Shown piece by piece: positions 24,479 through 37,224 of a stretch of DNA of 64,000 nt; positions within the stretch are counted from its first letter, which is position 1, and each line of letters starts with the position of its first letter. The notes beneath the pieces were generated by a model. It did no database searches and was not told the DNA's origin. It worked only from the letters and a program-made list of their open reading frames with translations. The DNA is from Dryas octopetala (lineage: Eukaryota > Streptophyta > Magnoliopsida > Rosales > Rosaceae): positions 5,112,228-5,176,227 of the forward strand of contig OY992833.1 in NCBI GenBank assembly GCA_963921425.1, written 5' to 3'. Made by a program: the position numbers and the translations under genes.

Positions 24479-25062
24479 TTAATGGGCTATCAAGCACAAA
24501 AGCATCTTCAAAGGGCTCAGTGTCTTGGAATTGCGAGTGCTGCTGCTAATCTCCATTGACACCTATAATGAGTTGATATCCTAATGAGAAACCAACAGAA
24601 ACTCTAAGTAATCAGACCCGTTTTTCGAAATGCAAATGAAAATTGCAATATACGAATCAAAAATACGATTTTCCTTGAAGAATCTTAAAAAAGAAAAATT
24701 TTATTTGAAAATCAACAATAAGTACCATATGGGTGAGACTGAGGGAGAAAGGAGAGAGGGGCAGGGAGGGGGTGGGGTGGTTGCCAGCGGTGGTGGGCTT
24801 CGACGGTGGTGGGCTGCTAGGCGTGGTCAGGGATAAGGTTTGTGTCAAAGAGAGGACATGTTGGGAGGGAGGTGGTCGAGGTGGTAAGTGTTGGGTGTTT
24901 GTTTTTTGTTTAGGAGGGGTGTGCAAAAAGAAAAAAATATGGGGTATAAGGTTTTTTCCCTTGGATATTTTTTTTTTGTTCGTTTTAGAAAGGGTGTGTA
25001 AAAAGAAAAAAAATGGTGTGCAAATATCAGCTCTAAAAAAAAGTGTGCATATAGTAATACCC
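24091..25062. mobile_element. inverted-repeat element with TTTGCACACC(C) termini
   Basis: The left part (24091-24165: GTGCTACGATTTGCACATC, T run, GCACACCCTTTCTTT) is mirrored at 24910-25062 in inverted orientation (AAAGGGTGTGTAAAAAG, GGTGTGCAAATA, GTGTGCATATAGTAAT). The interior is CT-rich and C-rich low complexity. No coding capacity. Probably a non-autonomous Mutator-like or similar element; no target duplication was resolved. Confidence 0.5.
24438..24476. repeat. (TC)n microsatellite
   Basis: About 19 consecutive TC dinucleotides inside the inverted-repeat element. Confidence 0.9.
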
Positions 25063-25143
25063 TTTCAAAATTCTGACATTTGTATGACCATCGTTTTCAT
25101 TTCTCCCATTCTCTCTAAAAGTCCAACAAAGACATTTCTGCAA

Positions 25144-25539
25144 GGAAAAAATGCATTTTTAGTCTCTGTGTTTTACCTTGTAATTAATTTTGGTCCTTGT
25201 GTTTTCAAAATTGCCAATTTGGTCCATGTGTTTATACTTGCAAGTAATTTTAGTCCAGCACCACCAAAATCATCCCTCTATTCTCTTCCACTACAGACAG
25301 GAACATACCACCACCATCCTCACCCTCCCTCCATCCATCTCTTCCCCATCAGCTTTCTTTCTCTACCTCTCTATTAGGCATAATAGATGAAATCTACCAC
25401 AAACCCGCTGTTACAATTGGTGGTGGTAGACTAAAATTGCTTGTAGACATAAACACAAATACCAAATTGACAATTTTGAAAACACAAGGACCAAAATTGA
25501 TTGAAGGTAAAACACATGGAGTAAAAATGCATTTTTCCC
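25144..25539. mobile_element. MITE upstream of the dCTP pyrophosphatase gene
   Basis: The left terminus AAAAATGCATTTTTAGTC, with CTCTGTGTTTTACCTT, and the right terminus (inverted ACTCCATGTGTTTTACCTT, AAAAATGCATTTTT) form inverted repeats of about 110 bp. The phrases AATTTTGGTCCTTGTGTTTT and TTGGTCCATGTGTTTA are mirrored too. The 396-bp element ends about 125 bp before the G-box. No clean target duplication was seen. Confidence 0.7.
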
Positions 25540-25664
25540 TATTCCAGAAACATACAAAATTCCCAAAAAGTTCATTCGGATATTTCCGGAATCCGGAAAA
25601 CAACAGGTGGTCCCTCCAAATCCCCATGGCAACCTAAGACAAATGCAGAATATCACTAAGCTGA

Positions 25665-25670
25665 CACGTG
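25665..25670 (+). promoter_or_regulatory. G-box (CACGTG)
   Basis: GACACGTGGC lies 175 bp upstream of the pyrophosphatase start codon. CACGTG with this flank is the classic bZIP/bHLH site in plant promoters. Its function here is inferred from position only. Confidence 0.45.
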
Positions 25671-25844
25671 GCTGTCAAACAAAGAGGGAACCATGAAAAG
25701 GCCGTCCAAGGAACCGACAACAGCCGGTAGCCAGTCATTGTTGGTGTAAATTCCTGTTGATAAAGAAAAGGCAGCAGAGTATGGGTCGAAGTGTGAGTCT
25801 CTGAGTAAAGGTTTGGGTTTGGAAAAAAGCTAAAGAAGAAGAAA

Positions 25845-27334
25845 ATGGCTGGGGTTGCAGAGCGAGAAGGTGTGACCCTACAAGACCTGAAGAAGAAAAT
25901 GGCTGACTTTGCAAAGGAGAGAGATTGGGATCAGTTTCATAGCCCTAGAAATCTACTTTTGGCTCTGGTAACACCATTTTTTTAAAACCCTAATGTATAT
26001 ATTTTTCAAATACCCATATGTGAAATCTTAGTGTTAAGATGTCAGAACCTGTTTAGAACCATTGTTTCTCCCTCTGTGATTGTTATGCCACATACCCATT
26101 ATCTAGTCTTCTTTATTTGTTTATTTATTATTAATTTTTTGTCTGAGAATCATATCAAGTTTGTATTTTGTGGTTTAATTCTTACCACTAGATTAGGGAC
26201 TAGAAACATGAGCTCTCTCTCTCTCGCTCACACACACACACACACATACGCACATTTGTTTTTTTCTTGTCGAATGAAGCACACATTCATGTTTACCAGA
26301 GTTTGGCTATATAATGAAAAAAATGAAGCATCAAGATCTGATTGCCATCCACCAACTCTAAAAAAGTAAATACTATGGGAAAGCAAATGGCTTTGTTTAC
26401 AACTTTCAATCTTATGCTTGAATTCCTAATTCTGGGTTTTGGCTGTTGAGTTATTTCTCAGATGTTTGGTCCCCTTCAATTAAATTGTAAATGCAAAAAG
26501 AAAAAGAAAAAAAAAAAAAAAAGAACAAGAAGTATGACTGTACAAGTAATCAAATGGCTTCATTAGGCCAAGAAAAAAAGGTGGTAAAGAAGTTCTAGAC
26601 ATTTTCATAGTTTGATTTTTACTGTTGTTTGCCTTTCTTATCAAACTGTTGTTTTCCTTCCTTATCGAACTGTTGTTTGTTTTTTTTTTGTCAAATCAAA
26701 CTTTTTTTTTTTTTTGGTCAAATCAAACTTTTGTTTTTTTTTTCTCATATTTGCTTCCATCACTGTAGGCAGTGTGTGAAGTACTCAACCAGGAGAAGAC
26801 CCCAAATAGCATATGTTAGACCAAAAGGTTATAGTAAATATAGGAAAAAAATGTACTATAGCTGTCTGAGATATTTCAGTATATTAAGACCCCAATATGC
26901 ATGGTGAAAGCATGAATAGGATAGACCCCACTTTAGACATAATAATTGAGGGGCCTTGGTGAGCCTGCCCTGTTTAGGCTATTTTCCTTTATGCCAATTT
27001 GGTGTATGTTTGTATGTTTCAGGTGGGAGAAGTGGGAGAGCTTTCTGAGATATTTCAGTGGAAAGGTGAGGTTCCAAGAGGACTGCCTGATTGGAAAGAT
27101 GAAGAGAAGCAACACCTGGGGGAAGAGCTCTCAGACGTCTTACTCTACTTGGTTAGGCTCTCTGACGTTTGTGGCATTGATCTTGGTAAAGCTGCACTTC
27201 GGAAGCTGGAGCTCAATGCCCTCAAATACCAAGTTGAGCTTTGCATGGGTTCCTCCAAAAAGTACACACAAATCAATGCAGAAAACAATGATGGTATTAC
27301 GGGCACCACCACCACCAACAGTAATGGTGTTTAA
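25845..27334 (+). CDS. dCTP pyrophosphatase 1-like, MazG fold (two exons)
   Basis: House-cleaning nucleotide pyrophosphatase of the all-alpha NTP-PPase (MazG/DCTPP1) superfamily. It hydrolyses dCTP and modified dCTP to the monophosphate plus pyrophosphate and resembles Arabidopsis At3g25400. Exon 1 is 25845-25967 (41 codons, MAGVAEREGVTLQDLKKKM...); exon 2 is 27023-27334, ending ...TTTTNSNGV. Both join in phase 0 at GT-AG sites, giving 144 residues, normal for the family. Metal-binding acidic motifs are visible: EVGELSEIFQW (about 43-53) and EELSDVLLYLVRLSD (about 73-87). FHSPRNLLLAL is the conserved substrate-side segment just before the intron. The start is the first ATG in AAAATGGCT context. 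The intron of about 1.06 kb holds only AT-rich sequence and CA/T runs. The gene looks intact. Confidence 0.92.
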
Positions 27335-28035
27335 GTTTAGCAATATTTCTTTCTGATTTTAAAATTTTATGCCTTGACTAGTTGACTTTAACTAGAGCCC
27401 CTCTAATTTGTTAGAAGCTTATAATTAGCTAGCTTTCTCTATTTTGCTGATTTTATAAAGACTAATCTTGCTAGCTTTTCAGCTACAGTGTTAATGGTGT
27501 TTGTACAGTAAAGTGGTGGGTGGGGGAGTAGGAGCATAGGCATAGCTGGGTGGTGTGTGTTTTCATGAGAACACTGAACACAATTTGGGCTGGTGTGCCA
27601 CAGTGTATGGTTTCTAAGGTATCAGACTATCAGAGATTTGGTTCCTGTGCCCTTGTGTTTGGGAACTGATGCTTAACCTTTCTGCCAGGCATTGCAGGTT
27701 TCAATGGGATATGAATTTGCTATACATTAAATGGCAATGCAAAAATGTTCTTTTTGTGTGCTAAACCCTATCTTTTAGGCTTCCAGCACACCTCAATGTC
27801 AAAAATACCCTAAAATATATCTAATGGTGGTGCATCATTTGATCGAATGTGCCAAAATATGATATTGGCACAAAGAAATAGCATTAATATGTTATACCAA
27901 CTCGTGGATCCCATTAGTTTTTGCTTTTCTGAACGTTAAGATTGTGGGTCTCAAGAATTTGACACCAAATGTCCATGTTAAATTATGCCTCATTTGGCAT
28001 GTTCCATTTTTGGTACAACAATTTTCAGTGCATTA
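27335..28035. other. dCTP pyrophosphatase 3' flank
   Basis: Presumed 3' UTR and intergenic DNA. No further gene is recognised. From about 27760 the sequence takes on MITE-like character. Confidence 0.4.
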
Positions 28036-28108
28036 GAGTATCTCCAATGCCTTCATGTATTCAGGGCCTTTAGCATATGTTTGCCAATGTCATATTTTGA
28101 CATGCACC

Positions 28109-29630
28109 CAAGGAGTAAAATTTCGGTTTCGAGAAAATTTTCAATGGAAATTTCGACGGAAATTTTCGTGGAAATTTCCATTAAAATTTCGATTTCGATA
28201 AAATTAGATAAAAACGACGGAAATTGTTATCAAAATACGGAAATTTTGAATGAAACTTAACTATATGTTTATTTAACATATTATCTACTATATTAATAAA
28301 AAACATTGAAGAAACCAAATTATATAATAGGTTTCATGTGATATAAGATGAATATAATGCGCGTTGGAGGCAAATACTGTTAAACAAAATTAGTATAATG
28401 AATAATGAATTCAGTATATTCTTTATACTCTATAATCTATACACTAACCCTAATACTAAACCATATATACTCTATATACTCTAATACTCTTTATACTCCA
28501 TAATCTATGCATTAAACCCTATATACTGTATATTCTTTAAGATATGGACCATATGGTATAAGATATTATGATTTAGGTCCTTTAGGATATTTTTAATTAT
28601 TTTTTATATAAAAGTGTATTAGAGTTTAGGGTTTAAAAACAACTATACGAAACTCCAAATCATTTTTTTTTCTTTCCAATTGCCCAAAGGCCTCAAATCC
28701 CAATCAATCATAAAGTTTTTTCTTTGTTTTTTTCTCTTTTTTAATTTTTTTTTCTTTCTTTCTTTCCTTCCTTTTCTTTTTTATTTTTCTTTTCTTCCTT
28801 TTCTTTTATTTTCTTTTTTGTTTCTTTCCTTCCTTTTCTTTAAAGTTAACTTGTAACTTTGTAAGCAATATACGTTGATGATGCCATGATGGTCATTCAT
28901 TTGCTTTATCATCAGTGGTGGGAATTCCATTTTAGTTAAAATTGTTGATAAGATCTTGTTGTTTTGTCATTTTCTGTCAATAAATTGTAACCCAGATCAA
29001 ATCCTATCTCATTTACCTAGGCATGACAGTATGTTGGCATGTCTTTTTTTTTTTTTTTTCCTTCCTCTTCCTCCTACAGTCCTACCCATGACTCCCTTTC
29101 TTTCTCTTCTTCTTCACAGTCTTCTTTCTTTCTTCCTTCCTTTTCCTCCTTGCCCATGACTCTCCCTCTTCTTCTTCCCCACCAAGCACCAGCCCCCTGC
29201 CTCTCTCCCCCCAACCCAGTCCATCCCCGACACACCCCCCCTCACCCAGCCCCTCTCCCCCCAAACTTAGCCCTTCCCAGCCCCTTTTCTGTGAGACCCT
29301 ATATTTTCCAGATAATTATTTTAAATATTTTGAGAATTTATTTTAAGGATTTTGAAAATTTATTTGGAATTTAAAAAGGTTTTAATTTAATTTTAATTAT
29401 TTTTGTTTTAAATTAGGCTTGACCCAAAGTTAACTTTTAAAATTAGTGGACTTTTGATTCAGATTTTGGGCACATTAGATAGGTCTCGAGTTCTCGAGTT
29501 CACGAGTTCATAGACATGTAGCACGCGTCGATCAGAGTTATGGTTTGAAAGTTACGGACAACTGAAGTAAAGGGCAATTTTGTAATTTTTACAAAAGGGG
29601 TTTTAAAACCCAAAAACCCGATTTTTATCC

Positions 29631-29677
<47 letters not shown>

Positions 29678-30185
29678 CTTCGCCGCGCCTGCCACCGGCG
29701 CGTGGCGGCGCGTCCGGCCATGGCTGGCAACGGGACCGGCTCAGATCTCTTCGCCGTTCTTCCTTCTTCCTCCCCCTGGTGGCGGCGCAGCCCAGAAACC
29801 TCCCTCGACTCGCGAACCAGCTGAGGCGGATCCTTGGAGCTTCGGCGGCGATCTCACTTTTCAGGCAACGACGCGACCTCCCATCACCTGGGTTGTCTTC
29901 CTCTCGTCACGGCGAGTCTGCCCATGTGCTTCCCTGGCTCCGACGACCCTGCACGGCGGCGGATCGAAGATTTTGGGCCGCGGCTGCTCCGGCGGATTTC
30001 TGCGATTCGGGGCGTTACATTTTCCCCCAAACCCAGCCCTTCCCAGCCCCTTTTCCCCCGAACCCAGACCCCTCCCAACCCCTTTTCCCCCAAACCCAGC
30101 CGAAATTTCGCCGAAACAATTACCGAAAATAATTGGGTATGTGATAAAATTTCGGTGACCCAAAAAAACGAAATTTCATTCCTTG
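28109..30185. mobile_element. hAT-family element, copy B, interrupted by a solo LTR
   Basis: The left end CAAGGAGTAAAATTTCGG and right end CGAAATTTCATTCCTTG are inverted repeats flanked by an exact 8-bp duplication CATGCACC (28101-28108 and 30186-30193). Subterminal CGAAATTTCC words and the internal block around TTTAACATATTATCTAC match copy A at 16.2-17.4 kb in inverted orientation. Without the inserted LTR it would be about 1.34 kb. The interior has a CT/CCC-rich tract (29060-29285 and 30020-30110). No transposase. Confidence 0.88.
29290..30019 (+). mobile_element. solo LTR
   Basis: A 730-bp sequence starting TGTGAGACCC and ending GGCGTTACA, flanked by the 5-bp duplication TTTTC (29285-29289 and 30020-30024), sits inside hAT copy B. 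It contains a CTCGAGTTCACGAGTTC block and a (TC)n run. No internal retrotransposon region is present, so it is a solo LTR left by recombination. Its insertion postdates that of hAT copy B. Confidence 0.85.
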
Positions 30186-30451
30186 CATGCACCATTTAAA
30201 TGGCAAAAAATACCGAAATTTGGCAAATGCTCTTCAATGTTGATGCATTATTTGAGTGTGCGACAAAGTGGTATAGGCATAAAATATGGAAAATTGTGTC
30301 ATTGGAAGGCCCCTATCTTTTGGAAATAAGCATCAAAAACAGCATTCCCATAATTTTCAATAAAAAGTGTAGTTGGTTTCCTATATTTTGGCAAATGTCA
30401 AACTTCAAAACTATTGGAGCATCAAGCCCATTGGCCGGAGATGCTCATTAG

Positions 30452-31220
30452 AGACGTGAAAAGAGCAAAACATGCCAACCGATAGCAATGACACTTTCAC
30501 TTTTGATGTTTAGCAATTTTTTGTTGGGTTTGGTTATTGGGTTACGTTTGGGACTGCTTCTCATAGTCCGAAGTCCTCTTGAGAGTTGCACCAAAAAAGC
30601 TGGCTAATTGAGAGTTTTACCTAAAAAATCTGGCTAATTGAGAGAGATTTATAAAAACTTATATAAATATTCAAAAATACTATATTTAGAGTTGAAATAA
30701 ATAGGAAAATTTTTTAAAACATTTTTTGAATAGAATACCAAACACCCCATTTTTCGTGAACTTACTTTTTTGGGCACAAGAAAAATACCAAACAACACCG
30801 ATCCTCAATGAGGAGCCTTTCTAATGTAGAACAAATGGCAAAACAATTCATGCAACAACTCGACCGCCAAAAGACCAAGAAAAAGAACAAGTTTCAGCTT
30901 GGCTTGTCAAAAATGGGCCAATGATATACCGATTCGAAGAGAACGACGAGACAAATCCAATTTATCGCCATAGGCGATGATCGAGGGTCTATTTTGGCCA
31001 AATTCCTTCGTTTAGGGCTTCAAATAAGTAATTTAGTATTTTTGAATAAGTTTGCTAAATTATACTTTATTTTCACTTTTATTTCCATTTTGAATTTCGA
31101 ATATCTAAGTTTGTGAAAGTATTTAAACAACTTTTTTGGCTGCTTGTATGATGATTATTATCATTTTAATCAGAAAATTTTGAGATTTCTCTCAGTTCTC
31201 TTGTGAACTCCAAATTCTTT
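30452..31220. other. intergenic
   Basis: AT-rich, no gene recognised. It is the left flank of the large nested transposon. Confidence 0.4.
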
Positions 31221-34200
31221 CACTACAAGAAAACTTATTTTTCCCGACAATAGTTTAGCCGACAAAGAAAAGGTTCGTCGGTCAAAATGATTTCTAAAGA
31301 TAAAGTAATAATTTTGTCGGTAAAAAAGGACGGAATAGTTAAGCCAAACAGGCCAACAAAGTAATAACTTTGTGCGACAAATAGTTTGTCGGGAAAACAA
31401 GTTTTGGCGAAAAACTTAGTTTTGTCGAGAAAACAATGAAATTATTTGGACAAAAAAAATAGCGCACTTGTTTCCCGCATAGTGAAGACTTAAGTTTCAA
31501 TGGGCCGACAGAAATTAGTCGGCCCAAATAGAGAAACATAAAAAAAACAAAAAAAACAAAAAAGCCCTCTCAACAAAATTAACACAGCATTCAAAGAACA
31601 CTCTTAAGTCTCTCACACCCTACTCTGTCTCTCTCAGTTTACCATCAACACAGAACGCTCTCACCCACCCAACTCAGCCTCTTCTCCACCAACCCACGAG
31701 TCTCGCCTCCGTCGTCGCCTCCGTCGTCGTCGCCACAAACCCAGCTCAGCCGTCGCCTTTCTCACAGTCCACCTCACTCTATCTATGGGTTTCATTTGTT
31801 CTGCCATTTCGATTGCCACCACTATCTGATCTTATAAACCCCAAGCCCCTTTCTCACACTCTGGGACCTTATAAACCCAAACCCTAAACCCTTTAATCCA
31901 AACTCAAATCCAAAACCCAAACTTCAGAAAACCATTCCTTATTCCTGCGAGAAAAGGTTTTCTTTTTTCTTCTTTTTCTCTCTCTTTTTCTTGTTTGTTT
32001 TGGTTTTCAAATTTCAGTTTCATGATATGGTTTCTAAATGGATTATGGGTTTCTCATTCCAATTTAATCATTTGGTTTCTAAATGTATTGTGCTTGCAGG
32101 TTGATTTGCTCCAAGGGCTTATTTGAGGTAAAAATCTGCTATTTTTTTTATTTTTTTTTTCTGGATTTGATTTTGTAAATTTGTTATTGTATTAATTTTT
32201 ATTAGGTTTATATTTTAAGTTTTTTTGTTTGTTTAATTTTCTGCTTGTTGTTCTGTTTGATTTTCAGTTTATATATGCATCTAATTTTGTCATGAGATGA
32301 GTAATAGAAATAAGCTTGCACTCTTAGAGTAATAGTAACCATAAGATCGATAGTCACCCAGTTTGTGAATGACATATTAGAGGTAAAGTTCTTGCCTGTT
32401 TAATTGTTGTTGACATATTAGGGGAAAGATAAATTATGCTTGTTTGACCTTTTAAATATTGTTATCTGTTCATACAAGTTGTCACAGGAAAACAAAGAAA
32501 AAAACAAACTTAAAAGAAGCCACTTTCTAAGGCTAGAAATCTCTTCTTTAGTCCCTTAAGAAGCAACTTTAAACGTAATAGAAAAGTACAGGAGATGGAT
32601 TTTACGAATATTTTATGTGCTTATTTCTTGTGTTTCAAAATATTAAGGGAAAATATTGTTTTCAAAGAAAGTATTAGTTCTAGCTAGTGAGAGTTACATG
32701 TCCCCTGTCTAACTTCCTCCCTCCCCCCCCCCCCCCCCCCCAACAAAAAACAAAAAAGGGAACTAGAAGACATAGGGAAAAGCTCTACACAATATGAATA
32801 AATCCAGCCATCTTCTTATGATTTTATAATTTTAAATTTTTCACTAGACAAGAAAAGCTTTAAGATTAGGTGTCAAGATATATGGGAAATCTAGCACCTT
32901 CAATATTCCAAATTGCTTCCTTTACATCTTTTGCATCTTCCATTACTTGAATCCAAACTCAATATGATTTCTAGAGGACTCTTAATTTTTTTTTTTTTAA
33001 AATACATTATCACTAAACATAATGAGCCTTGGGATTGGCTGCTAGAAAATGCATGCTTTTTTAAGTGATGAGTATGTATTTACTAAACTATATGATGCTC
33101 TTACGAGTTAAGTTGCTGATATATATTAGTTTTATTTTTGCTACTATGTATTACCTATTTCATGCTATGAGTTAATTGCTAATATGTAATAGTTAAATCA
33201 TTTTATTTTTTGTTCCGTATTAGTTAATTGCTTCTTTGTATAATGTACTGCTAGGAGTTAATTTTTGTTATGTATTAAGTTTTTGTTAATAAGGTGATGA
33301 ATAAGGCATACAATGAGTTCAAGTACGAGCTGCATGAATACTACCTTTCCTTTGAGAAGGATGAGGATGCACGGGCAGCACCTCCTGATGAGATGGCAGA
33401 CTGAGATGTTGAACAATGGCAGAAGTTGTGTGATATTTTTTCTAGCCCTGTATTTTTGGTATTAATTCCAGTCACTTGTACAAATTAATATTACTATACA
33501 AATTTATGCTATAATATTCAACTTGTAAACATTTGGTTATGTGTAATGCTCCAACCTTTTCAATTATTGCAGAAGCGATCTGAGGCCAACAAGGTTAACC
33601 GGACCAAGAAGCCTATTAACCATTGTGCTGGGTCATGTCCATTCGATGTGATATTTCAGGAGGCTTATGAGGTAAATTTTCATGTAATATAAGAATAATG
33701 ATGTTGATTTCTTTATAAGGTAAAATTAAAATCATGTTTTAATTACAGGCTGGGGAGAAGTTTCCGGATGTTGTCACCTTCAAGAAGGTCCACCACAAGA
33801 AGGATGGTAAAACATGGACCAATGAGCTAGCAAAGGAGAAATATGTAAGTTTTTTAATATATGTAAGATGGCCATCATGCTTATAATGTCTTATCTTCTC
33901 AGTTGTTAATATTCTCAGTTTTTGTAATATATAAGATGGCCATTATGCTTATAATATCTGGGCCTAGCTTGAGGAACTAAGTTTTGTTAATTTTTTAAAA
34001 AAGGTTAATGATCATAAATTAAGGGGTGCAAAGGGGGTTTATTTATGATTTGGATTGACTGGTTTATATATGTACTGCAGGTTTTGTTTCACACTCCAGT
34101 CAACCATAACACTTTTTTGCAATATCTTATCTTCTCTAGGTTGTGTACTGTCTTATGAAGATTGTATGCTATATATTTTCACTTCTATTGTCTCCATTAA

Positions 34201-35639
34201 TGGTTCTGTTTCATCACATTCAAATTTTCGCAAGCAAATAAAGATTGGTGAGGGATGACAATAGCATCATACTTGACTAATTAGCATGCTATCTGAACTT
34301 GAATCTAGAACCAAAGTGCAGGTCACACAGGAACAATTCAAAAGAAAAATTTTAGAAGTTTTCAAAAGAAAAGGCATTTAAGATTTGAGTAGTGGTAGAG
34401 TGCTAGACCTTAGTGGCCTATACTGTTAGGCATTTTTAAAAGAGTAAAGGACATGTGAATCAAAACGGTAAAAGCATGACAAAGAAGCCTATATTTTTCT
34501 TTTTTGTTTGGTAAATTGAAGGAAGCCAGTATTTTGTCTTGGTCAATAAAAAAGAAAGCCTATGTTGTCTCAATCCAAATGCATCCTCTTTATGCTGTCA
34601 TTATACTAAGAATTTGGTTTCTTTATCTCAGTTGTTGGGGGCTTTATTGTTTTAATCATCATGATGCGTGAAATTTTACCCTCTTTGACGAATCAAGTGG
34701 GACTAATTATGGGGTTTGAAATTTTGAATGCTCTGCTACTTCTATAATTAAAGATTGGTTTATGTTGTCTGCCTAGCCTTGTCATTATTAATGAAGAGGG
34801 GAAAAAACAAAGTTAGGATCCATGAGGTAGCTTAACAGCTAACCTTACATTGACTACCAAGAGTATGCTCTTCTCAACTCAGTGACTAACAAGTTTTTTG
34901 CTTAGAGCAATTCAAATATATTCCTTTAGCAAGGAATCCATTGGATGCATTGTTGTGCATTGGGTACTGAGTAGGGCTGCCCATCGGTCGGATTGAATCG
35001 GTAAATGACCTTACCGATTCGATCACTAAAAATTTCGGTAATCTAGTTTTGATGCCGATTTCCGAATCGATTTTTTCGGATTTCGGTATTTTTCGGATCC
35101 TTTGGATTTCGATATATTTCGGTATTTTCGAAATACCCACACACAGAGGCACATCAAAAGTTCAAAACCCACACACAACAGAGGCACACCAAAACCCAGG
35201 ATCAAAATACACAGAGGCCACCGAATCGAAGTAGAGCACGTGACTCGCCGCCGCTGCCGATGACGGCTCCAGCCGGAACCTGGTGGTGTTGGAACGGGAA
35301 CCTCATGGCAGAGCCGAAGCCGCCGCCACCACTACTAACGACGCCATGGGCAAGATTGAGATCCAACGGCGAGGAATCCACCATCAGATCTGCCGGCTCC
35401 CGGCTGGAAGACTCCACCGTGCTGCTCTGGCTCGGGATCTCGACGGCGCACCTCCCCCACGGTGGCGCTGGCTTTGGGTGGTGGCCTCGCTGGCATCCTT
35501 CGCCAGACGCGCTGGCGCCGGGCACAGAGGAGAGAAGACGGTGAGAGAACAGAGAAAAAGAGAGAGTGAGGGTGACGGCTGGGAGAGAAAAATGAGGAAA
35601 AAGTCTGAAAATGAAGCTTTTATACTCATTAAACCCTAA

Positions 35640-35935
35640 GTCACAAACTTACAACACTGCCCTTCACTTCAAACGCCCATAACTCTCAATCCGTAACTCC
35701 GATGAATGTACGGTTCGAGTCTACGGACTCGTGAGTTCGAGACCTATCCAACGAGTCTAAGTTCGAAACCAAAAGCCCAATATAACAAAAAGTCAATTTT
35801 GGGTCAAACCTAATTTAAAACAAAAATTAAAATTAATCCAAAACTTTTTTATTTTTCAAATAAATTCTCCAAAATTTTCGAATAACCCCAAAATAAAATA
35901 TTGTAAAAATACGGGATCTCACATTTTACTGTTTT
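35640..35935 (-). mobile_element. LTR-like segment inside the hAT
   Basis: Read on the minus strand it starts TGTGAGATCCCGTATTTTTA and contains GGGTTTGACCCAAAAT-like and CGAACTCACGAGTCC blocks, similar in order to the solo LTR at 29290-30019. The other end and a target duplication were not found, so the extent is approximate. Confidence 0.45.
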
Positions 35936-36499
35936 GTTTAATGGGGTTTTGATTGGGATTTGGTTGGGGTTTGGGAAAAAAAAAAAAAAAAACTAGTTTA
36001 TATAATTTATACATACATAAATAATGATAGGTATTAAGATATTAACATAAATAATAGGGTTTAGATTGAGGTTTGGGAAAATAAAATAAAAACATTAGGA
36101 TTAGGGTATTAACAATTTAAGCTTATAAGTTATAACTTTATATAACTACTAACTCTAGTTTCATGGAAAAAAAAAAACTGCTAACTAGTTTATAACTACT
36201 AAGACTATAATACTTTGTTATATGTTATATATGTTACATATATAATTATAGTATTATAAATTATGTAGTATATACTATCAAATATATAAACTATAGTCTT
36301 ATAGTATTATAAACTATATACTATCAAATATATAAATTATAGTCTTATAGTATTATAAACTATATATTATATTATATACTATAAATTATATAAGTTATAG
36401 TCTTATAGTATTATAAACTATATGCTATTAAACTATAGTAACTACTAAGTACTAACTAATTTATTACTTTATAACTTTATATATAATTATATATATTAT

Positions 36500-36905
36500 C
36501 AGGGCTCTTCCAATAAGGGATCTCTCATTTAGTGTTAAATGAGGGATCACCCTGTGGGGCCCACAAGGGTCATTTTGTGTTAATCCGAACCGTTTATTTT
36601 TTACAACTCCATTGATCATGCTTGCAAAAAACTAGCTAAATCGGAAATCGTTTACTAGTTTGATTAAGCAGTCAAAGTTTAAAACAAATGAACGAAGAAC
36701 AAGTTCCTTTATGAACACCTAAACTTTGACCGCTTAATCTAACAAGTAAACGATTTCTGATTTGGCTGAACTTTTGCATACATTATCTATCAATGGAGAT
36801 GTAAAAAATGGACAGTTCGAATCAACACAAAATGACTCGTGTGGGCCCCACAGGGTGATCCCTCATTTAACACTGAATGAGGGATCCCTTTTTAGAAGGG
36901 CCCTG
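36500..36905. mobile_element. MITE (copy 3) inside the hAT
   Basis: CAGGGCTCTTCCAATAAGGG on the left and, inverted, CAGGGCCCTTCTAAAAAGGG on the right. The exact 9-bp duplication ATATATTAT (36491-36499 and 36906-36914) points to the Mutator superfamily. The 406-bp palindromic interior contains AATGAGGGATCACCCTGTGG and TTGCAAAAAACTAGC with inverted partners. Same family as 52071-52480. Confidence 0.9.
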
Positions 36906-37224
36906 ATATATTATATACATAAACAATGTTAGGTATATATAACATTATAGAGTAATTAATAAATAATAATAGACTTAGTGTATAGAGTTTAGTGTTTAGA
37001 AATTAGAATTGTATGCTTAATTGGGTTTTAACTTTTAACTTTTAATTATAGTGTATAAGATATTTAATAGAGTTTAGTGTATTTTTTTGGCCAAGTTAGT
37101 ATATTTAAGTTTATGATATAAGGTAAAGTGTATAGACTATAGAGAATATAATATATAAGGTTAAGTGTCTAAAACTATAAGTTATAACTAAAGTCTAAAA
37201 CTATCACTACAAGAAAAACATATT

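Larger units (their letters stand above)
28036..30448. mobile_element. small TIR element split by hAT copy B (tentative)
   Basis: GAGTATCTCCAATGCC at 28036 and its inverted counterpart GGCCGGAGATGCTC at 30433-30446 resemble the GAGCATCTCCAATG termini of common plant MITEs. Subtracting the inserted hAT leaves about 340 bp. The interior words TTGGCAAATG/CATATGTTTGCCAA support a palindromic element. Confidence 0.4.

Noticed and set aside
23618-24497. Several 80-130-codon Ser/Pro/Leu- or Arg/Glu-rich open frames
   Set aside because: They are translations of CT/GA microsatellites and C-rich tracts, with no domain and several overlapping frames.
29779-30199. GC-rich open frames starting MAAQPRN or MELRRRS
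   Set aside because: They lie in the solo LTR and the adjoining CCC-rich hAT interior, and cross the LTR/hAT junction. Not host genes.
35202-35639. Overlapping 80-120-codon frames on both strands
   Set aside because: A GC-rich stretch inside the hAT. Frames overlap on both strands with no recognised domain and lie within transposon boundaries.
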